The position numbers and the translations under genes are program-made. The notes under the pieces were generated by a model. That model was not told where the DNA came from and ran no database searches. It saw nothing but the letters and a program-made list of their open reading frames with translations. Shown here piece after piece: positions 53,567 to 63,553 of a stretch of DNA of 64,000 nucleotides. Within the stretch, counting starts at the first letter, position 1, and the number at the start of each line of letters is the position of its first letter. The stretch lies in the NCBI GenBank assembly GCA_000242935.3, contig CP007053.1, forward strand, positions 6,743,001-6,807,000, written 5' to 3'. This DNA comes from Opitutaceae bacterium TAV5 (lineage in GTDB: Bacteria > Verrucomicrobiota > Verrucomicrobiia > Opitutales > Opitutaceae).

Positions 53567-53786
53567 GCCCTTTATCTTGTCGGGTCGCCACTCTCCGGAC
53601 TGTCTGGTGCCCATGACATTCGTTTGCCCCGATTTCTCTTTGCCCCAAAAACGCCGCCACACTTTCACGCTGACCGGGCGGCCTCCGCAGGAGGCCCGGG
53701 ATCGGTCTCCCGAGGCATCAAGGACGCTTGGAGCGAAACAGGCTCCGCCATGGTTCCGTGATCTTCCCGCACTGGAAACCTCCATC

Positions 53787-53822
53787 TGAACAGGTTGCAC
53801 CCACTTCGGTTCTCCGGGCAAA
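53787..53822 (+). promoter_or_regulatory. Predicted operator, copy 2 (BNR gene)
   Basis: TGAACAGGTTGCACCCACTT then CGGTTCTCCGGGCAAA, aligned without gaps to copy 1, differing mainly in the spacer. About 51 bases before the start codon at 53874. Confidence 0.7.
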
Positions 53823-53873
53823 CCACCATCCCTTCTCTCATCGCTTCTCTGCATTTCCCTCGGAAATTAACTT

Positions 53874-55256
53874 ATGAAACCCTGCCTCGGCCTCCTTTCA
53901 TCCGCTTGTAGTGCAATCGGCACCATGCTTGTCATGGCATGCCTGTCTCCCGCCTGTGTGGCGGCGGATGTTCGCATCGAACAACGCATCTTGGTTGATT
54001 CTGTCTGGTCAGGCCAGCCCGTGGGTTTCTCGCTTTTAACCGATACAACCCGCCGTCTCCAATACGTCGGATATTATGATGATCAGCAAAACATGGTGGT
54101 CGCTTCCCGCCCTCTTGATGCCAAGACGTGGACTAAAAAAATTCTGCCCTCAAAAATCGGTTGGGATTCACATAACTACGTCACCCTTGCCATCGACAAG
54201 GAGGGGCATCTCCACGTCGCAGGCAACATGCATAATTCGCCGCTCATCTACTTCCGTTCCGCCATGCCAGGCGACGTATCCGGCCTCGCCGCCATACCCT
54301 GCATGACTGGCAAACGTGAGGACCGTATGACTTACCCTCAATTCATCAACGGGCCCGACGGCGCATTGTATTTTACTTACCGCGACGGCCAAAGCGGACG
54401 CGGTTCCAATCTCTACAACCGCTATGATGAAAAGCGGCGTGAATGGACCCGATTGATCGACACCCCGCTCTTTGATGGTCTGGGAAGAATGAGCGCCTAT
54501 CCGGAAGGTCCCCTCCAAGGGCCGGATGGATACTGGCACATGGCGTGGCTGTGGCGCGACACACCCGACGCCGCAACCTGCCATGACCTTGGCTACGCAA
54601 AATCACGTGACCTTGTGCACTGGCAAACCATCGCAGGTAATCCCATTGCGCTTCCCATTTCCGCACAAACGCCCGGCGTCATCCTGGATCCCATCCCACC
54701 GGGAGGAGGCATCATCAATGGAAGTGGCAAACTCGGTTTCGACAAACAAGGGCGCGTGGTTGTCGCGTATCACAAATTCGATACCGAAGGAGCGACGCAG
54801 GTTTACCTTGCCCGCGCTGGCAACGGAACGTGGGATATCCGTCCCATCACGAAGTGGAGCTATCGATGGGAACCGAAAGGCTATGGTGCGATCAGATTCG
54901 ACATTCGCCACTCCGGGGTGCAGCAAGACCCGTCCATCGGTCTCTACATGTTCCTCTACAACGCCCGTCACGGAGGAGGAAATTGGCGACTTGATCCCGA
55001 CACACTTGCCCTTGGCGAACGTATTCCCGATGAGCAGGTGCCGAATCGTGTGCCTCCCGAACTCGGACACGGTGTGCGTGCTCCGCTAAAGCTGCTCACC
55101 GCCCGCGATTCGGGCAATCCCCCGTCCGGCATGCGTTATCTGCTGCGCTGGGAAGCTCTGCCTGAAAACGGTGATCGCCCTCGCGAAGGACCGCTCCCGC
55201 CGAGCCAGTTGGAGATTGTCACGCTCAAGATCATCACGCCCGTCCGGGCCGAATGA
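53874..55256 (+). CDS. Secreted BNR-repeat protein (BNR_4-like)
   Basis: 460 residues. Signal peptide with MLVMACLSPACVAADV. A seven-bladed-propeller-like fold is suggested by repeated blocks: QYVGYYDDQQNMVVASRPLD, VTLAIDKEGHLHVAGNMHNS (the NY-x-DxxGxLHV pattern of BNR_4), RMTYPQFINGPDGALYFTYR, YPEGPLQGPDGYWHMAWLWR and QVYLARAGNGTWDIRPITKW. BNR_4 proteins include polysaccharide lyases of the PL24/PL25 kind and putative sulfated-glycan enzymes; catalytic residues were not mapped. It probably binds or cleaves a polysaccharide outside the cell, under XylR control. Confidence 0.8.
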   Translation: MKPCLGLLSSACSAIGTMLVMACLSPACVAADVRIEQRILVDSVWSGQPVGFSLLTDTTRRLQYVGYYDDQQNMVVASRPLDAKTWTKKILPSKIGWDSHNYVTLAIDKEGHLHVAGNMHNSPLIYFRSAMPGDVSGLAAIPCMTGKREDRMTYPQFINGPDGALYFTYRDGQSGRGSNLYNRYDEKRREWTRLIDTPLFDGLGRMSAYPEGPLQGPDGYWHMAWLWRDTPDAATCHDLGYAKSRDLVHWQTIAGNPIALPISAQTPGVILDPIPPGGGIINGSGKLGFDKQGRVVVAYHKFDTEGATQVYLARAGNGTWDIRPITKWSYRWEPKGYGAIRFDIRHSGVQQDPSIGLYMFLYNARHGGGNWRLDPDTLALGERIPDEQVPNRVPPELGHGVRAPLKLLTARDSGNPPSGMRYLLRWEALPENGDRPREGPLPPSQLEIVTLKIITPVRAE

Positions 55257-55291
55257 CATTCTGTTTTTCACAATAAAAATCACAACTCGTT

Positions 55292-56053
55292 ATGAAACCC
55301 ATGCCCCGCTCTCCCCGTTTTCCGTCACCCTGCTTTCGTCCAAACAGCATTGATGGCCATCGTGCATTCACCCTCGTCGAACTGCTCACCGTCATTGCGA
55401 TCATCGGCATTCTTTCGGCCATTCTGATTCCCACAGTCGGAAAAGTGAGGGAAAAAGCACGACAGACCACGTGCGTGCAACGCCTGCGCGTCATTGGCCA
55501 GGCCTTTGTCCTTTATCTCAATGATCATAAGGACCGGCTTCCTCCCCAAGGCGGCTCTGGCCAGCGCTGGCCGATTCACATCATGGAATACATGGGGCCA
55601 TGGAAAATCAACTACGACTCCGACGGCAAAATAACGGGGGCGGCCGGCGGCAACCCAGTAACCGATGTGGTTTACCAAAGCCCGCTGTTTCGTGATCCCG
55701 CAAACGAAGGGCAGCCGGGAGGCCAAGGAACGTTCGGATACAATATGGTGCTCAATGAAGCGAACCAGCCAAACGGGCTTCCCATTACCCGGCTCACACA
55801 GCCGGGCAATTTTCCCGTTCTGGCCACCACTCAGGGAGACTCTGGCGGTGGATTCAACCTCCCTGCCCGCGGTCCGTCTCCAAGAGCACGAGACTTGTAT
55901 GGGTTTACCGGTACCGTCGACAACAGCGGCGCGTCTCCCAACTATGGACGCAAGGCCGTCTTCCTTTTCGCCGACTGGCATGTCGCGGCCATCGATGTTT
56001 GCGATGTCAATTCCTGGCCGTGGAACGATCCCGATGCCTTCATCGTTCGCTGA
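55292..56053 (+). CDS. Type IV pseudopilin-like protein
   Basis: 253 residues. Prepilin-type N-terminus: a basic leader, then AFTLVELLTVIAIIGILSAI (G/A|F-T-L-V-E-L), cleaved and methylated by PilD in this family. An alpha-helical spine leads to a beta-rich C-domain with RKAVFLFADWHVAAIDVCDV, the H-x-G/FADGHV motif of DUF1559/H-X9-DG proteins, which are numerous in Verrucomicrobiota and Planctomycetota. It lies 35 bases after the BNR gene and may help secretion or surface display. The leader is long (about 25 residues). Confidence 0.85.
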   Translation: MKPMPRSPRFPSPCFRPNSIDGHRAFTLVELLTVIAIIGILSAILIPTVGKVREKARQTTCVQRLRVIGQAFVLYLNDHKDRLPPQGGSGQRWPIHIMEYMGPWKINYDSDGKITGAAGGNPVTDVVYQSPLFRDPANEGQPGGQGTFGYNMVLNEANQPNGLPITRLTQPGNFPVLATTQGDSGGGFNLPARGPSPRARDLYGFTGTVDNSGASPNYGRKAVFLFADWHVAAIDVCDVNSWPWNDPDAFIVR

Positions 56054-56106
56054 CATCCCCCTCCTCCTTTCATCCTGCCACAAACGACAACCCGAGTGAC
56101 AACATC

Positions 56107-56943
56107 ATGCATATTGGAAAACATCATACGACCAAGGCCATCGCTCTCTGCGTCGGCCTTTTGACCCTACTCTCACCGCTTGCGACCAATGCCGCTTGGG
56201 GTGCCGGGACAATCTTGTTCGAAGACACGTTTGCCGGGACGAGCGGCACCAGCCTCGCCGCACATACTCCGACGACATCCCTTATTCCCGACGCAGCCTG
56301 GATCACCCGCAGTTGGCGCGGTGAGCCAATCCTCGCGAATGCCTCCCCGGAACATGCCTCGGCCGTCAGGTTTCAAGGCAACGGAGCCGGGTTCGTTTCG
56401 ATTGCATCCAACGGCGGTTACACGAAGCCGGAGAACATCACCCTCAGTGCCAGCCTGAGCGTTGGGACATTAAATTTCGCCGGACTTGGATTCTGGAGCA
56501 CGCCCACGACAGGGAGTACCGATTCCATCAACGACTTCGTGGGCATTTACATCAATGGCAGCGGCGAGGTTCATGCCATGGAAAAATCAGCGGGTGTGGA
56601 CGTGACAATTGGAGACAAAATCTCCGGTTTTTCGACGAGTTCGTTTTATGAGGTCCTTCTGTCCGTCAATACAAGCACAGGTGCGCTCGACAGGCTGACG
56701 GTGAACGGCGTGGACTACACCGCCGCATTTCAGAACAGCAGCGTCACCGGCAGTGCTTTTTCCGGTACGGCCACCGCCTACGCCGGCTTTCTCGGCAGAG
56801 AAACAAGCAATCCCTCCGCTTATGGCTACGTGGACGATTTCACGATCTCCACAACGAGCAGCATCCCCGAGCCGCAGACTGCCATTTACCTGATTTTTGT
56901 TTTTCTCATAATCACGGGAATGCGCCTGTTTCGTCGCAAGTAG
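56107..56943 (+). CDS. PEP-CTERM surface protein
   Basis: 278 residues. Signal peptide LCVGLLTLLSPLATNAAWGA. A beta-sandwich of the LamG/concanavalin-like type: ILFEDTFAGTSGTSLAAHTP, ITLSASLSVGTLNFAGLGFW and FYEVLLSVNTSTGALDRLTV. The C-terminus SIPEPQTAIYLIFVFLIITG then MRLFRRK is the PEP-CTERM sorting signal (PEP motif, helix, basic tail) recognised by exosortase. No exosortase gene is in the window. The EPS locus nearby fits the link between PEP-CTERM proteins and exopolysaccharide. Likely carbohydrate-binding. Confidence 0.88.
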   Translation: MHIGKHHTTKAIALCVGLLTLLSPLATNAAWGAGTILFEDTFAGTSGTSLAAHTPTTSLIPDAAWITRSWRGEPILANASPEHASAVRFQGNGAGFVSIASNGGYTKPENITLSASLSVGTLNFAGLGFWSTPTTGSTDSINDFVGIYINGSGEVHAMEKSAGVDVTIGDKISGFSTSSFYEVLLSVNTSTGALDRLTVNGVDYTAAFQNSSVTGSAFSGTATAYAGFLGRETSNPSAYGYVDDFTISTTSSIPEPQTAIYLIFVFLIITGMRLFRRK

Positions 56944-56953
56944 ATGGTGCGCC

Positions 56954-57316
56954 TTACAGGGAATCAATCAGTCCGCCAGCTTCGACCTCGTCGAGCCACC
57001 ATGCGCCGTCCTTGCGCACCAGCAGGCCCCTCAACACCTGGTTTTTCTTCGCCGTCCTGAGCGTCGCCTCATCGACCCGAAGCAGCATCGTCATGGCCTT
57101 CATCACGCCGGGCACCTCCTCGTGTTTCACGAGCAGGCCGCCCTTCTCCGGCCGCACCGAGACCCCCACGCCCCAGAGCACCGGCGCGGACTGCGCAGCC
57201 TGGGCGGGCGGTTCCGTTTTCAGGACCGCCGCCACCGCCGCGGAGTTCGCCTTGTCGTCAGCCTTGCAAGCCGGGCAATTCGCGTCCGCGCGAACGGCGG
57301 TTGACGCCCAGGCCAT
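56954..57316 (-). CDS. CusF-like copper-binding protein, 5'-truncated
   Basis: 120 residues. VLWGVGVSVRPEKGGLLVKH and EEVPGVMKAMTMLLRVDEAT match the CusF/copper-chaperone domain (H...P-G-(V/L)-M-x-A-M-T-M copper ligands). The N-terminus MAWASTAVRADANCPACKAD looks like only the tail of a signal peptide; upstream in frame is a stop after seven codons (57341-57343). Thus the hydrophobic core of the signal is missing, and the gene begins at the same point where the large glycoside hydrolase fragment starts on the other strand. Probably not exported as it stands. Confidence 0.7.
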   Translation of the reverse strand: MAWASTAVRADANCPACKADDKANSAAVAAVLKTEPPAQAAQSAPVLWGVGVSVRPEKGGLLVKHEEVPGVMKAMTMLLRVDEATLRTAKKNQVLRGLLVRKDGAWWLDEVEAGGLIDSL

Positions 57317-57317
57317 C

Positions 57318-59402
57318 CCTTGCGGCTCGCTTTTGCGTTGTTACGAATTTCTTGATTATCCGGGAGTGGATGTGCTGGGGATTCGCAACTCCAGTTTCCA
57401 TGTGGTAAAACAACTCGCTTCCGTCGCACGCCAGTTTGAAAGACCCTGGCTGATTTCCGGGCTTTATGGATGCAGCGGCTGGCAGACAAACTTTGAGGAT
57501 CACAAACGTATCGGTGACTGGCAGGCTCTTTTTGGAATCAACCTGCGCTGTCATCATCTTTCCTGGTATTCCATGGGGGGCGAAGCCAAGCGTGATTATC
57601 CGGCCAGCATTTCCTTCCAGTCGCCATGGCATCGGGAATACAAAGTAATCGAAACCTATTTCAGCCGTCTCCACGTCCTCTTGCAGGCAGGTGAACCGCT
57701 TTGCGACGTGCTGGTTGTCCATCCTGTCGAGAGCCTTTGGGCACAGATTCATGCCGGATGGGCCACATGGTTGCGCACGGTGGATTCGCGTGTGCAGCAT
57801 CTGGAGGACATCTACCGTAAAGTTTTTACCTGCCTGAGCTGCGCCCAGATTGATTTTGATTACGGAGACGAGGAACATCTGGCCCGCCGCGCTTCCATCA
57901 TTCCTTGTTCCGGGACGCTGGCAATCGGGCCGATGCGCTACCGCATGGTCATCGTTGCCGGCATGGAAACCATGCGTGCCACAACGGTGGACCTATTGCG
58001 TCGTTTTCATGAAGAAGGCGGGACAGTGATTTTTGCCGGGCCTCCGCCGACGCACGTGGACGCGTTGCCGTCTCCGGCGGTGGAAAAACTCAAGGGCAAA
58101 TGCGTCCATGTGCCGTTGGAAGAAAACGCGCTTGTGCTCTCCACGCAGGAAGCAAGCGAGGCAAGCCGGACGGTTCTGGATGAGCGCGGGCGCGGACTGT
58201 TGTGTCAGGCCAGGCGCGATGGCGGTATGCACATCATCGTCCTCCTCAATCCATCCGAGACCCGCGAATATCCTGAAGTTGTTTTGTCGGGAAATGGTCC
58301 TGTCGTTGAGTTCGATTGTCTGGCCGGGGTTACGTATGCAGTCGATGCGCATGCCGGTGACAGATGTATCCGTTGGAAGACGGCGGTTCGCCCCTTGCAG
58401 GAACGAGTGTTTGTTTGTGGGACCTGCATTCCCCAAACACTTCCTGGTCGACGTTCTCCTCCCGTACCGGAAAACACCGTCACTGTGGAATGCGGTTCCG
58501 GTTACGACTACACGCTTGACGAACCCAATATTGCGGTGCTCGACATGGCCGAGTTTTCAGTCGGGGAAGAGGTATGGGAAAGTCGCCGCGAGATTCTTCA
58601 GGTGGAGCAGGCCCTGTGTCAGCGATCTGGCGTTCCGTTGAGGGGAGGAATGATGGTGCAGCCTTGGGCCAATGAGAAAAAAAATGAAACTAAGATACCA
58701 ATACGTATTCGGTTTGTTTTCGACATCGTCGTTTTGCCCGCCGTCCCTGTCCGGCTGATGATCGAGCAGCCCGAACGCCACCAGTTGTTTCTCAATGGGG
58801 TTCCCGTCCCGGTTCCAGAAAAAACCGACTGGTTCATCGATCCATGCTTCCGCACGTTTACGCTTCCGGAGGGAGTGCTGCGCGAGGGGAAGAATGATCT
58901 GGTCATGCACACTACGTTTGGCGATGGCACGGATCTGGAGGCCGTTTATTTGCTCGGTGAATTCGGTGTCGAAATCAAACACGCCAGGATCTCGCTTCGG
59001 GAGTTGCCCGCCCGTCTTTTCGAAGGCGATTGGACACAACAGGGGCTCCCTTTCTATTCCGGGCGCATCGCCCTCAGGATTCCGGCCGATGGGACCCACC
59101 GACTTTTAGTTGATCCTATGGGGGCGGCAACGCTGGTCTGCCGTCATCCAATGGGCGCTCCCAGGCGCATCATGCCGTGGAAGCCATTTTCGACCGATCT
59201 TGAGGGGTTTGCTGATGCAAACGGATTCGTTGTCGTCGAGTGGGTTTTGACGCGTCGCAATACCTTTGGCCCTTTGCATCTTGTTCCCATGGAGCAAGAC
59301 TCGATTGATCCTCAACGTTTTCGCTCCACCGACCCGGAATGGTCCGATGACTATCAACTTGTTCCTGTCGGCCTCGCGCAGCCTCCGAGGCTGCGACTTT
59401 AG
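57318..59402 (+). pseudogene. Large glycoside-hydrolase-like protein, 5'-truncated
   Basis: The open frame runs from 57012, but its first 100 residues are only the antisense of the CusF-like gene. Family-like sequence begins near SLLRCYEFLDYPGVDVLGIR, then VARQFERPWLISGLYGCSGW, WQALFGINLRCHHLSWYSMG, SFQSPWHREYKVIETYFSRL and MVIVAGMETMRATTVDLLRR. This resembles the middle of large rhamnosidase-like (GH106-type) enzymes, with a C-terminal carbohydrate-binding beta-sandwich (RQ-type LFLNGVPVPVPEKTDWFIDP). The N-terminal catalytic part is missing. The family assignment is tentative. Confidence 0.55.
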
Positions 59403-59426
59403 CCATTTGGTCCTTTTCGTGTGCCC

Positions 59427-59460
59427 TGAACATTCAGCATACAATTCGGTTCACCGCGCA
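59427..59460 (+). promoter_or_regulatory. Predicted operator, copy 3 (GH2 gene)
   Basis: TGAACATTCAGCATACAATT then CGGTTCACCGCGCA. The TGAACA and TTCGGTTCA parts are identical to copy 1, with the same 15-base spacing. About 90 bases before the GH2 start. Confidence 0.65.
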
Positions 59461-59548
59461 CATCCTGAAGCCTTGCGGTGCGGCCATACGAACAGGGTTC
59501 AATTCCGGACTGCGGATCGTCCAGGCCGCGATATCTCGATTTATCATC

Positions 59549-62068
59549 ATGAGCACCTCCTTCGCATCGTCCTTGTTGCCCGGAAACATCACGGGAGCTT
59601 CGCCTCGCCATCGTCTTCTCTTCAACGAGGGCTGGCAGTTCCGACCTCCTGGTTATTCCAATTCGACAGACGGCTGGCTCACGCTTGATCTCCCGCACGA
59701 CTGGGGTGTCGAGTCCGGCTTCGACATCTCGTTGCCCGGCGAGACCGGGAAGCTCCGCTGGTGGGGCGAGGCGTGGTATCGGAAAACGCTTCGCCTCGAA
59801 CCGGGTGATGAAGACCGCCTCGTCTCACTCGAAATCGAAGGCGCGATGGCCAATGCCACCGTTTGGGTCAACGGGCAGCGTGCCGGTGGATGGGCGTATG
59901 GATACACGAGCTTCCACGTCGAGCTCACGCCGCATCTCGACCATGACGGCCCGGACAATCTCATCGCCATCCATCTCGACAATCCGCCCGATTCCTCGCG
60001 CTGGTATCCCGGTGGCGGACTGTATCGCAACGTCTGGCTCCACAAGACCGGACGCATCCATGTGGCGCCGGATTCTCCGGTCGTCACCACGCGCGAGCTC
60101 GCCGCCGACCATGGCAGGGCGAGTCTCGACGTTTCATTGGAAATTTCAAATACAACGGCGGAGCCCGTTACGGTCTGCGTTCGAGTCGATTTGCACCCGT
60201 TGGCAGATACCGGAGAAAAAAGCACGCATCCGGTAACCGAAATTTCATCCCCCTTTCTTGAGCTTCCTGCACAAGCGGCGGCGTCTCACTCGATGCTGGC
60301 GGAAATCACTGCGCCGCGACTTTGGACTCTTCACACCGAACAATCCGCTCCGCCAGGTTTGTACGTGGCCGTGGTTACGGTGGAAGACGCGAAAACCGGT
60401 GCGTTGCTCGACCGCATCGAGACCACCTTTGGCATTCGCACCGCACGCTTCGATCCGAATACGGGTTTCCACCTCAACCATTCCGCCGGGCCCACGCGCA
60501 TTCAGGGGGTTTGCCTGCATCACGATCTCGGGCCGCTTGGTGCAGCGGCGCATCCCGGTGCCATTGCACGTCAGCTCACGCTTCTGCGCGAACTCGGTTG
60601 CAATGCCATCCGCTGTGCACACAACCCGCCCGCGCCTTCGCTCCTCGATCTTTGCGACCGCATGGGGTTCCTTGTCATGGATGAGTTGTGCGACGCCTGG
60701 CGCATCGCCAAAAAGCCGAATGGATACCAGACCCTGTTCGACGATTGGGTGGAACGCGACTTGCGGGCGATGGTGCGACGCGACCGGCATCATCCGAGCG
60801 TGATTCTCTGGAGCATTGGCAACGAAATCCCCGAGCAGACCTCGTCCGACGGTCCCGCGCTCTCCGCCCGCCTGGCCGGGATCGTGCGCGAGGAAGACCC
60901 CGAACGCCGTCCGGTGACCGGCGGCATGAACATTCCCGAGTCGGGTTTCAACGGCTGGCAGCGGGCGTATGATGTCTTTGGCTACAACTACAAGCCGCAC
61001 CTTTACTCCGCATTCCGCGAGGCCAATCCCGGCATTCCGCTGATCGGGGCAGAGACCGCCTCCACCGTGAGCACGCGCGGCGAATATGTGTTTCCCGTCA
61101 CGGATGATCCGGCGGGAGGCATCGTCGCTCCGCCCGCCTGTCAGGTCAGTTCCTACGATCTTTATGCGCCTCATTGGGCGACGACGCCCGATATCGAATT
61201 TGCGGCACAGGACGCTCATGCGCCTGCCGTCGCCGGCGAGTTTGTATGGACCGGCTTCGATTACCTCGGCGAACCGACGCCGTTCAACGACGACCCGAGC
61301 AATCTCCTCAACGCGTCCGATCCGGCGACGCGTGCCGCCATCGCCGCTGCGCTTGATCAACTCTCCCGCTCCGGCTCCCCGCTCCCGGCACGCAGTTCCT
61401 ACTTCGGCATTTTTGACCTCTGCGGTTTCCCGAAGGATCGCTATTATCTTTACCAGGCCCGCTGGCGTCCTGATCTGCCGATGGCGCACATCCTGCCGCA
61501 TTGGGACTGGCCGGGGCGCATCGGCCAGATCACCCCGGTCCATGTTTACACCAGCGGCGACGAAGCCGAATTGTTTCTCAACGGCCGCTCGCTCGGCGTC
61601 CGCCGTCGCGGTCCGTACGATTACCGGCTCCGCTGGGACGATGTAATTTACGAGCCCGGCGAACTCCGCGTCGTTGTCAGAAAGCACGGTGCACCCTGGG
61701 CCGAAACCGCCCGGCATACGACCGGCCCGGCTGCGCGTATCGAGTTGCAGGCCGACTCCGGCCGTGAAAACGGTCATCTCGTTTTCGTGACCGCACGCAT
61801 CACCGATGCACTGGGGCAACTTTCGCCGCAGGCAAACCACCCGCTCCACTTCGCGCTCTCCGCCGATGCGCCCGCGAGTCTTGTCGCCACGGACAACGGC
61901 GACCCCACGCGCCTCGTTCCCTTCCGGTCCCCGACCTGCGACGCCTTCAACGGACTCGCCCTGGCCATTTTTCGTATGCGTTCGCCGGCAGAGTCATCCG
62001 TTCCATTTTCGCTCCGTGTCAGCTCTCCCGGTCTGGCCGAAGCCACGCTCACCTTTCCCGGCAGGTGA
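59549..62068 (+). CDS. GH2 family beta-galactosidase/beta-mannosidase-type enzyme
   Basis: 839 residues. N-terminal jelly roll: LLFNEGWQFRPPGYSNSTDG, LPHDWGVESGFDISLPGETG, MANATVWVNGQRAGGWAYGY; immunoglobulin-like domain; TIM barrel RIQGVCLHHDLGPLGAAAHP, NAIRCAHNPPAPSLLDLCD. Acid/base Glu (about 424) in ILWSIGNEIPE and nucleophile Glu (about 500) in IPLIGAETAST; then VAGEFVWTGFDYLGEP. C-terminal beta domains (DUF4982/Big-type) follow. No signal peptide seen, so possibly cytoplasmic. Under the predicted XylR operator. Exact sugar unknown (galactose, glucuronic acid or others occur in GH2). Confidence 0.93.
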   Translation: MSTSFASSLLPGNITGASPRHRLLFNEGWQFRPPGYSNSTDGWLTLDLPHDWGVESGFDISLPGETGKLRWWGEAWYRKTLRLEPGDEDRLVSLEIEGAMANATVWVNGQRAGGWAYGYTSFHVELTPHLDHDGPDNLIAIHLDNPPDSSRWYPGGGLYRNVWLHKTGRIHVAPDSPVVTTRELAADHGRASLDVSLEISNTTAEPVTVCVRVDLHPLADTGEKSTHPVTEISSPFLELPAQAAASHSMLAEITAPRLWTLHTEQSAPPGLYVAVVTVEDAKTGALLDRIETTFGIRTARFDPNTGFHLNHSAGPTRIQGVCLHHDLGPLGAAAHPGAIARQLTLLRELGCNAIRCAHNPPAPSLLDLCDRMGFLVMDELCDAWRIAKKPNGYQTLFDDWVERDLRAMVRRDRHHPSVILWSIGNEIPEQTSSDGPALSARLAGIVREEDPERRPVTGGMNIPESGFNGWQRAYDVFGYNYKPHLYSAFREANPGIPLIGAETASTVSTRGEYVFPVTDDPAGGIVAPPACQVSSYDLYAPHWATTPDIEFAAQDAHAPAVAGEFVWTGFDYLGEPTPFNDDPSNLLNASDPATRAAIAAALDQLSRSGSPLPARSSYFGIFDLCGFPKDRYYLYQARWRPDLPMAHILPHWDWPGRIGQITPVHVYTSGDEAELFLNGRSLGVRRRGPYDYRLRWDDVIYEPGELRVVVRKHGAPWAETARHTTGPAARIELQADSGRENGHLVFVTARITDALGQLSPQANHPLHFALSADAPASLVATDNGDPTRLVPFRSPTCDAFNGLALAIFRMRSPAESSVPFSLRVSSPGLAEATLTFPGR

Positions 62069-62155
62069 TCAAACCCGAAAACCGGCCCGTCTAACGGGTG
62101 AAGCAGCGACGCCATTGAAATTTGCTCCGGAGCGTTGCAGGCTGCGGTTCTCTTT

Positions 62156-63553
62156 ATGCCCCGCCGCCTTCTGCCAGTTTTTTTCGCTCTTTGGTTCGCC
62201 ACTCAGGCAACCTTCGCCGCCGACTCCGCCTGCACCGTCGAGGTCCGCACCAAACCCGGCGCTCCGTGGCGGACGGAAAACGTCCGGCTTCTCGCCGATC
62301 TGCCCCTTCCTCCCGCGGAGACGGTCCCGCTCGACCGCTTCGGCGGTGACGCCCGCGTGCCGCTTCACGCCACCGGCTTTTTCCGTGTCGAACGGGCCGC
62401 CGGCGGCCGCTGGTGGCTCGTGACGCCGGACGGGCACCCGTGGTATTCCGTCGGCCTCGCCGTCGTCAAGTCCGCCTCCGGACGCTCCGCCGTTGTCCGC
62501 GAAGCCCTGCGGGAAAAATTCGGCTCCGCCGCCAACTGGGCTGAAACCACCACGCACGACCTTCGCGCTCTCGGTTTCAACTCGCTCGGAGCGTGGTCCG
62601 AAACCGCCCCCCTCCGCGCCGTCGCCCGTCCCCTGCCCTACACGCTCGTTCACAATTTCATGGGCAGCTACGGCCGCAAGCGCGGCGGCACGTATCCGCT
62701 TCCCGGGCACACCGGCTATCCGGAAAACGCCATCTTTGTTTTCGATCCGGAATTCGAGCGGTTCTGCGACGAATTCGCCGCCGCCCGGCTGCCGGCGACG
62801 CGCGACGATCCTTGGCTGGTCGGTTATTTTTCCGACAACGAACTGCCCTTTCGTTCCCGCACGCTCGACAATTTCCTCCGGCTTCCGGCCGACGATCCCG
62901 GCGGGCGCGCTGCCCGCGACTGGCTGCACGCCCGCCGCGGCTCCGCCGACGCCGCACCCTCAACCGACGACCGCGCCACCTTCCTCGGCTACGTTGCCGA
63001 TCGCTATTACCGCATCGTCTCCGCCGCCATCCGCCGTCACGACCCGAATCACCTCTACCTGGGTTCGCGGCTCCACGGTCAGGCGCTCGCCAGCGAGGCC
63101 GTGTGGACCGCCGCCGGCCGGTATGTCGATGTGATCGCCGCCAACATCTACGGTCAATGGACGCCGGACCGCGACCGGTTTGCCCGCTGGGCACGCTGGA
63201 GCGGCCGTCCTTTCCTCGTCAGCGAGTGGTACGTGAAGGCGGAGGATTCCGGCCTGCCCAATACCACCGGCGCCGGCTGGATCGTCCGCACCCAGGCCGA
63301 CCGTGGGCGCTTTTACCAGCATTTTGCCCTCGGCCTGCTGGAAACGCCTTCCTGCGTCGGCTGGCACTGGTTCCGGTACATGGACAATGATCCCGCCGAC
63401 CTCTCCACCGATCCCTCCAACCGCGATTCCAACAAGGGCATTCTCGACATCCGGTTCACGCCCTGGACCGGCCTCACCAGGGCCATGCGCCCGCTCAACG
63501 AACGCGTGTACGATCTCGTCGACTATTTCGACCGGCCCGGCCGTGATTCCTGA
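62156..63553 (+). CDS. Secreted TIM-barrel glycoside hydrolase (agarase/GH5-like)
   Basis: 465 residues from MPRRLLPVFFALWFATQATF, a signal peptide ending FAADS. VERAAGGRWWLVTPDGHPWY with SVGLAVV is the N-terminal signature of verrucomicrobial agarase/beta-galactosidase-like proteins. Putative acid/base in VGYFSDNELPF (N-E, about 227) and nucleophile Glu in FLVSEWYVKAEDSG (about 355), the arrangement of clan GH-A. WHWFRYMDNDP is near the C-terminus. It probably cleaves the same glycan as the GH2 enzyme. It overlaps the 3' end of the convergent rsmE by about 30 bases. Substrate not determined. Confidence 0.8.
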   Translation: MPRRLLPVFFALWFATQATFAADSACTVEVRTKPGAPWRTENVRLLADLPLPPAETVPLDRFGGDARVPLHATGFFRVERAAGGRWWLVTPDGHPWYSVGLAVVKSASGRSAVVREALREKFGSAANWAETTTHDLRALGFNSLGAWSETAPLRAVARPLPYTLVHNFMGSYGRKRGGTYPLPGHTGYPENAIFVFDPEFERFCDEFAAARLPATRDDPWLVGYFSDNELPFRSRTLDNFLRLPADDPGGRAARDWLHARRGSADAAPSTDDRATFLGYVADRYYRIVSAAIRRHDPNHLYLGSRLHGQALASEAVWTAAGRYVDVIAANIYGQWTPDRDRFARWARWSGRPFLVSEWYVKAEDSGLPNTTGAGWIVRTQADRGRFYQHFALGLLETPSCVGWHWFRYMDNDPADLSTDPSNRDSNKGILDIRFTPWTGLTRAMRPLNERVYDLVDYFDRPGRDS

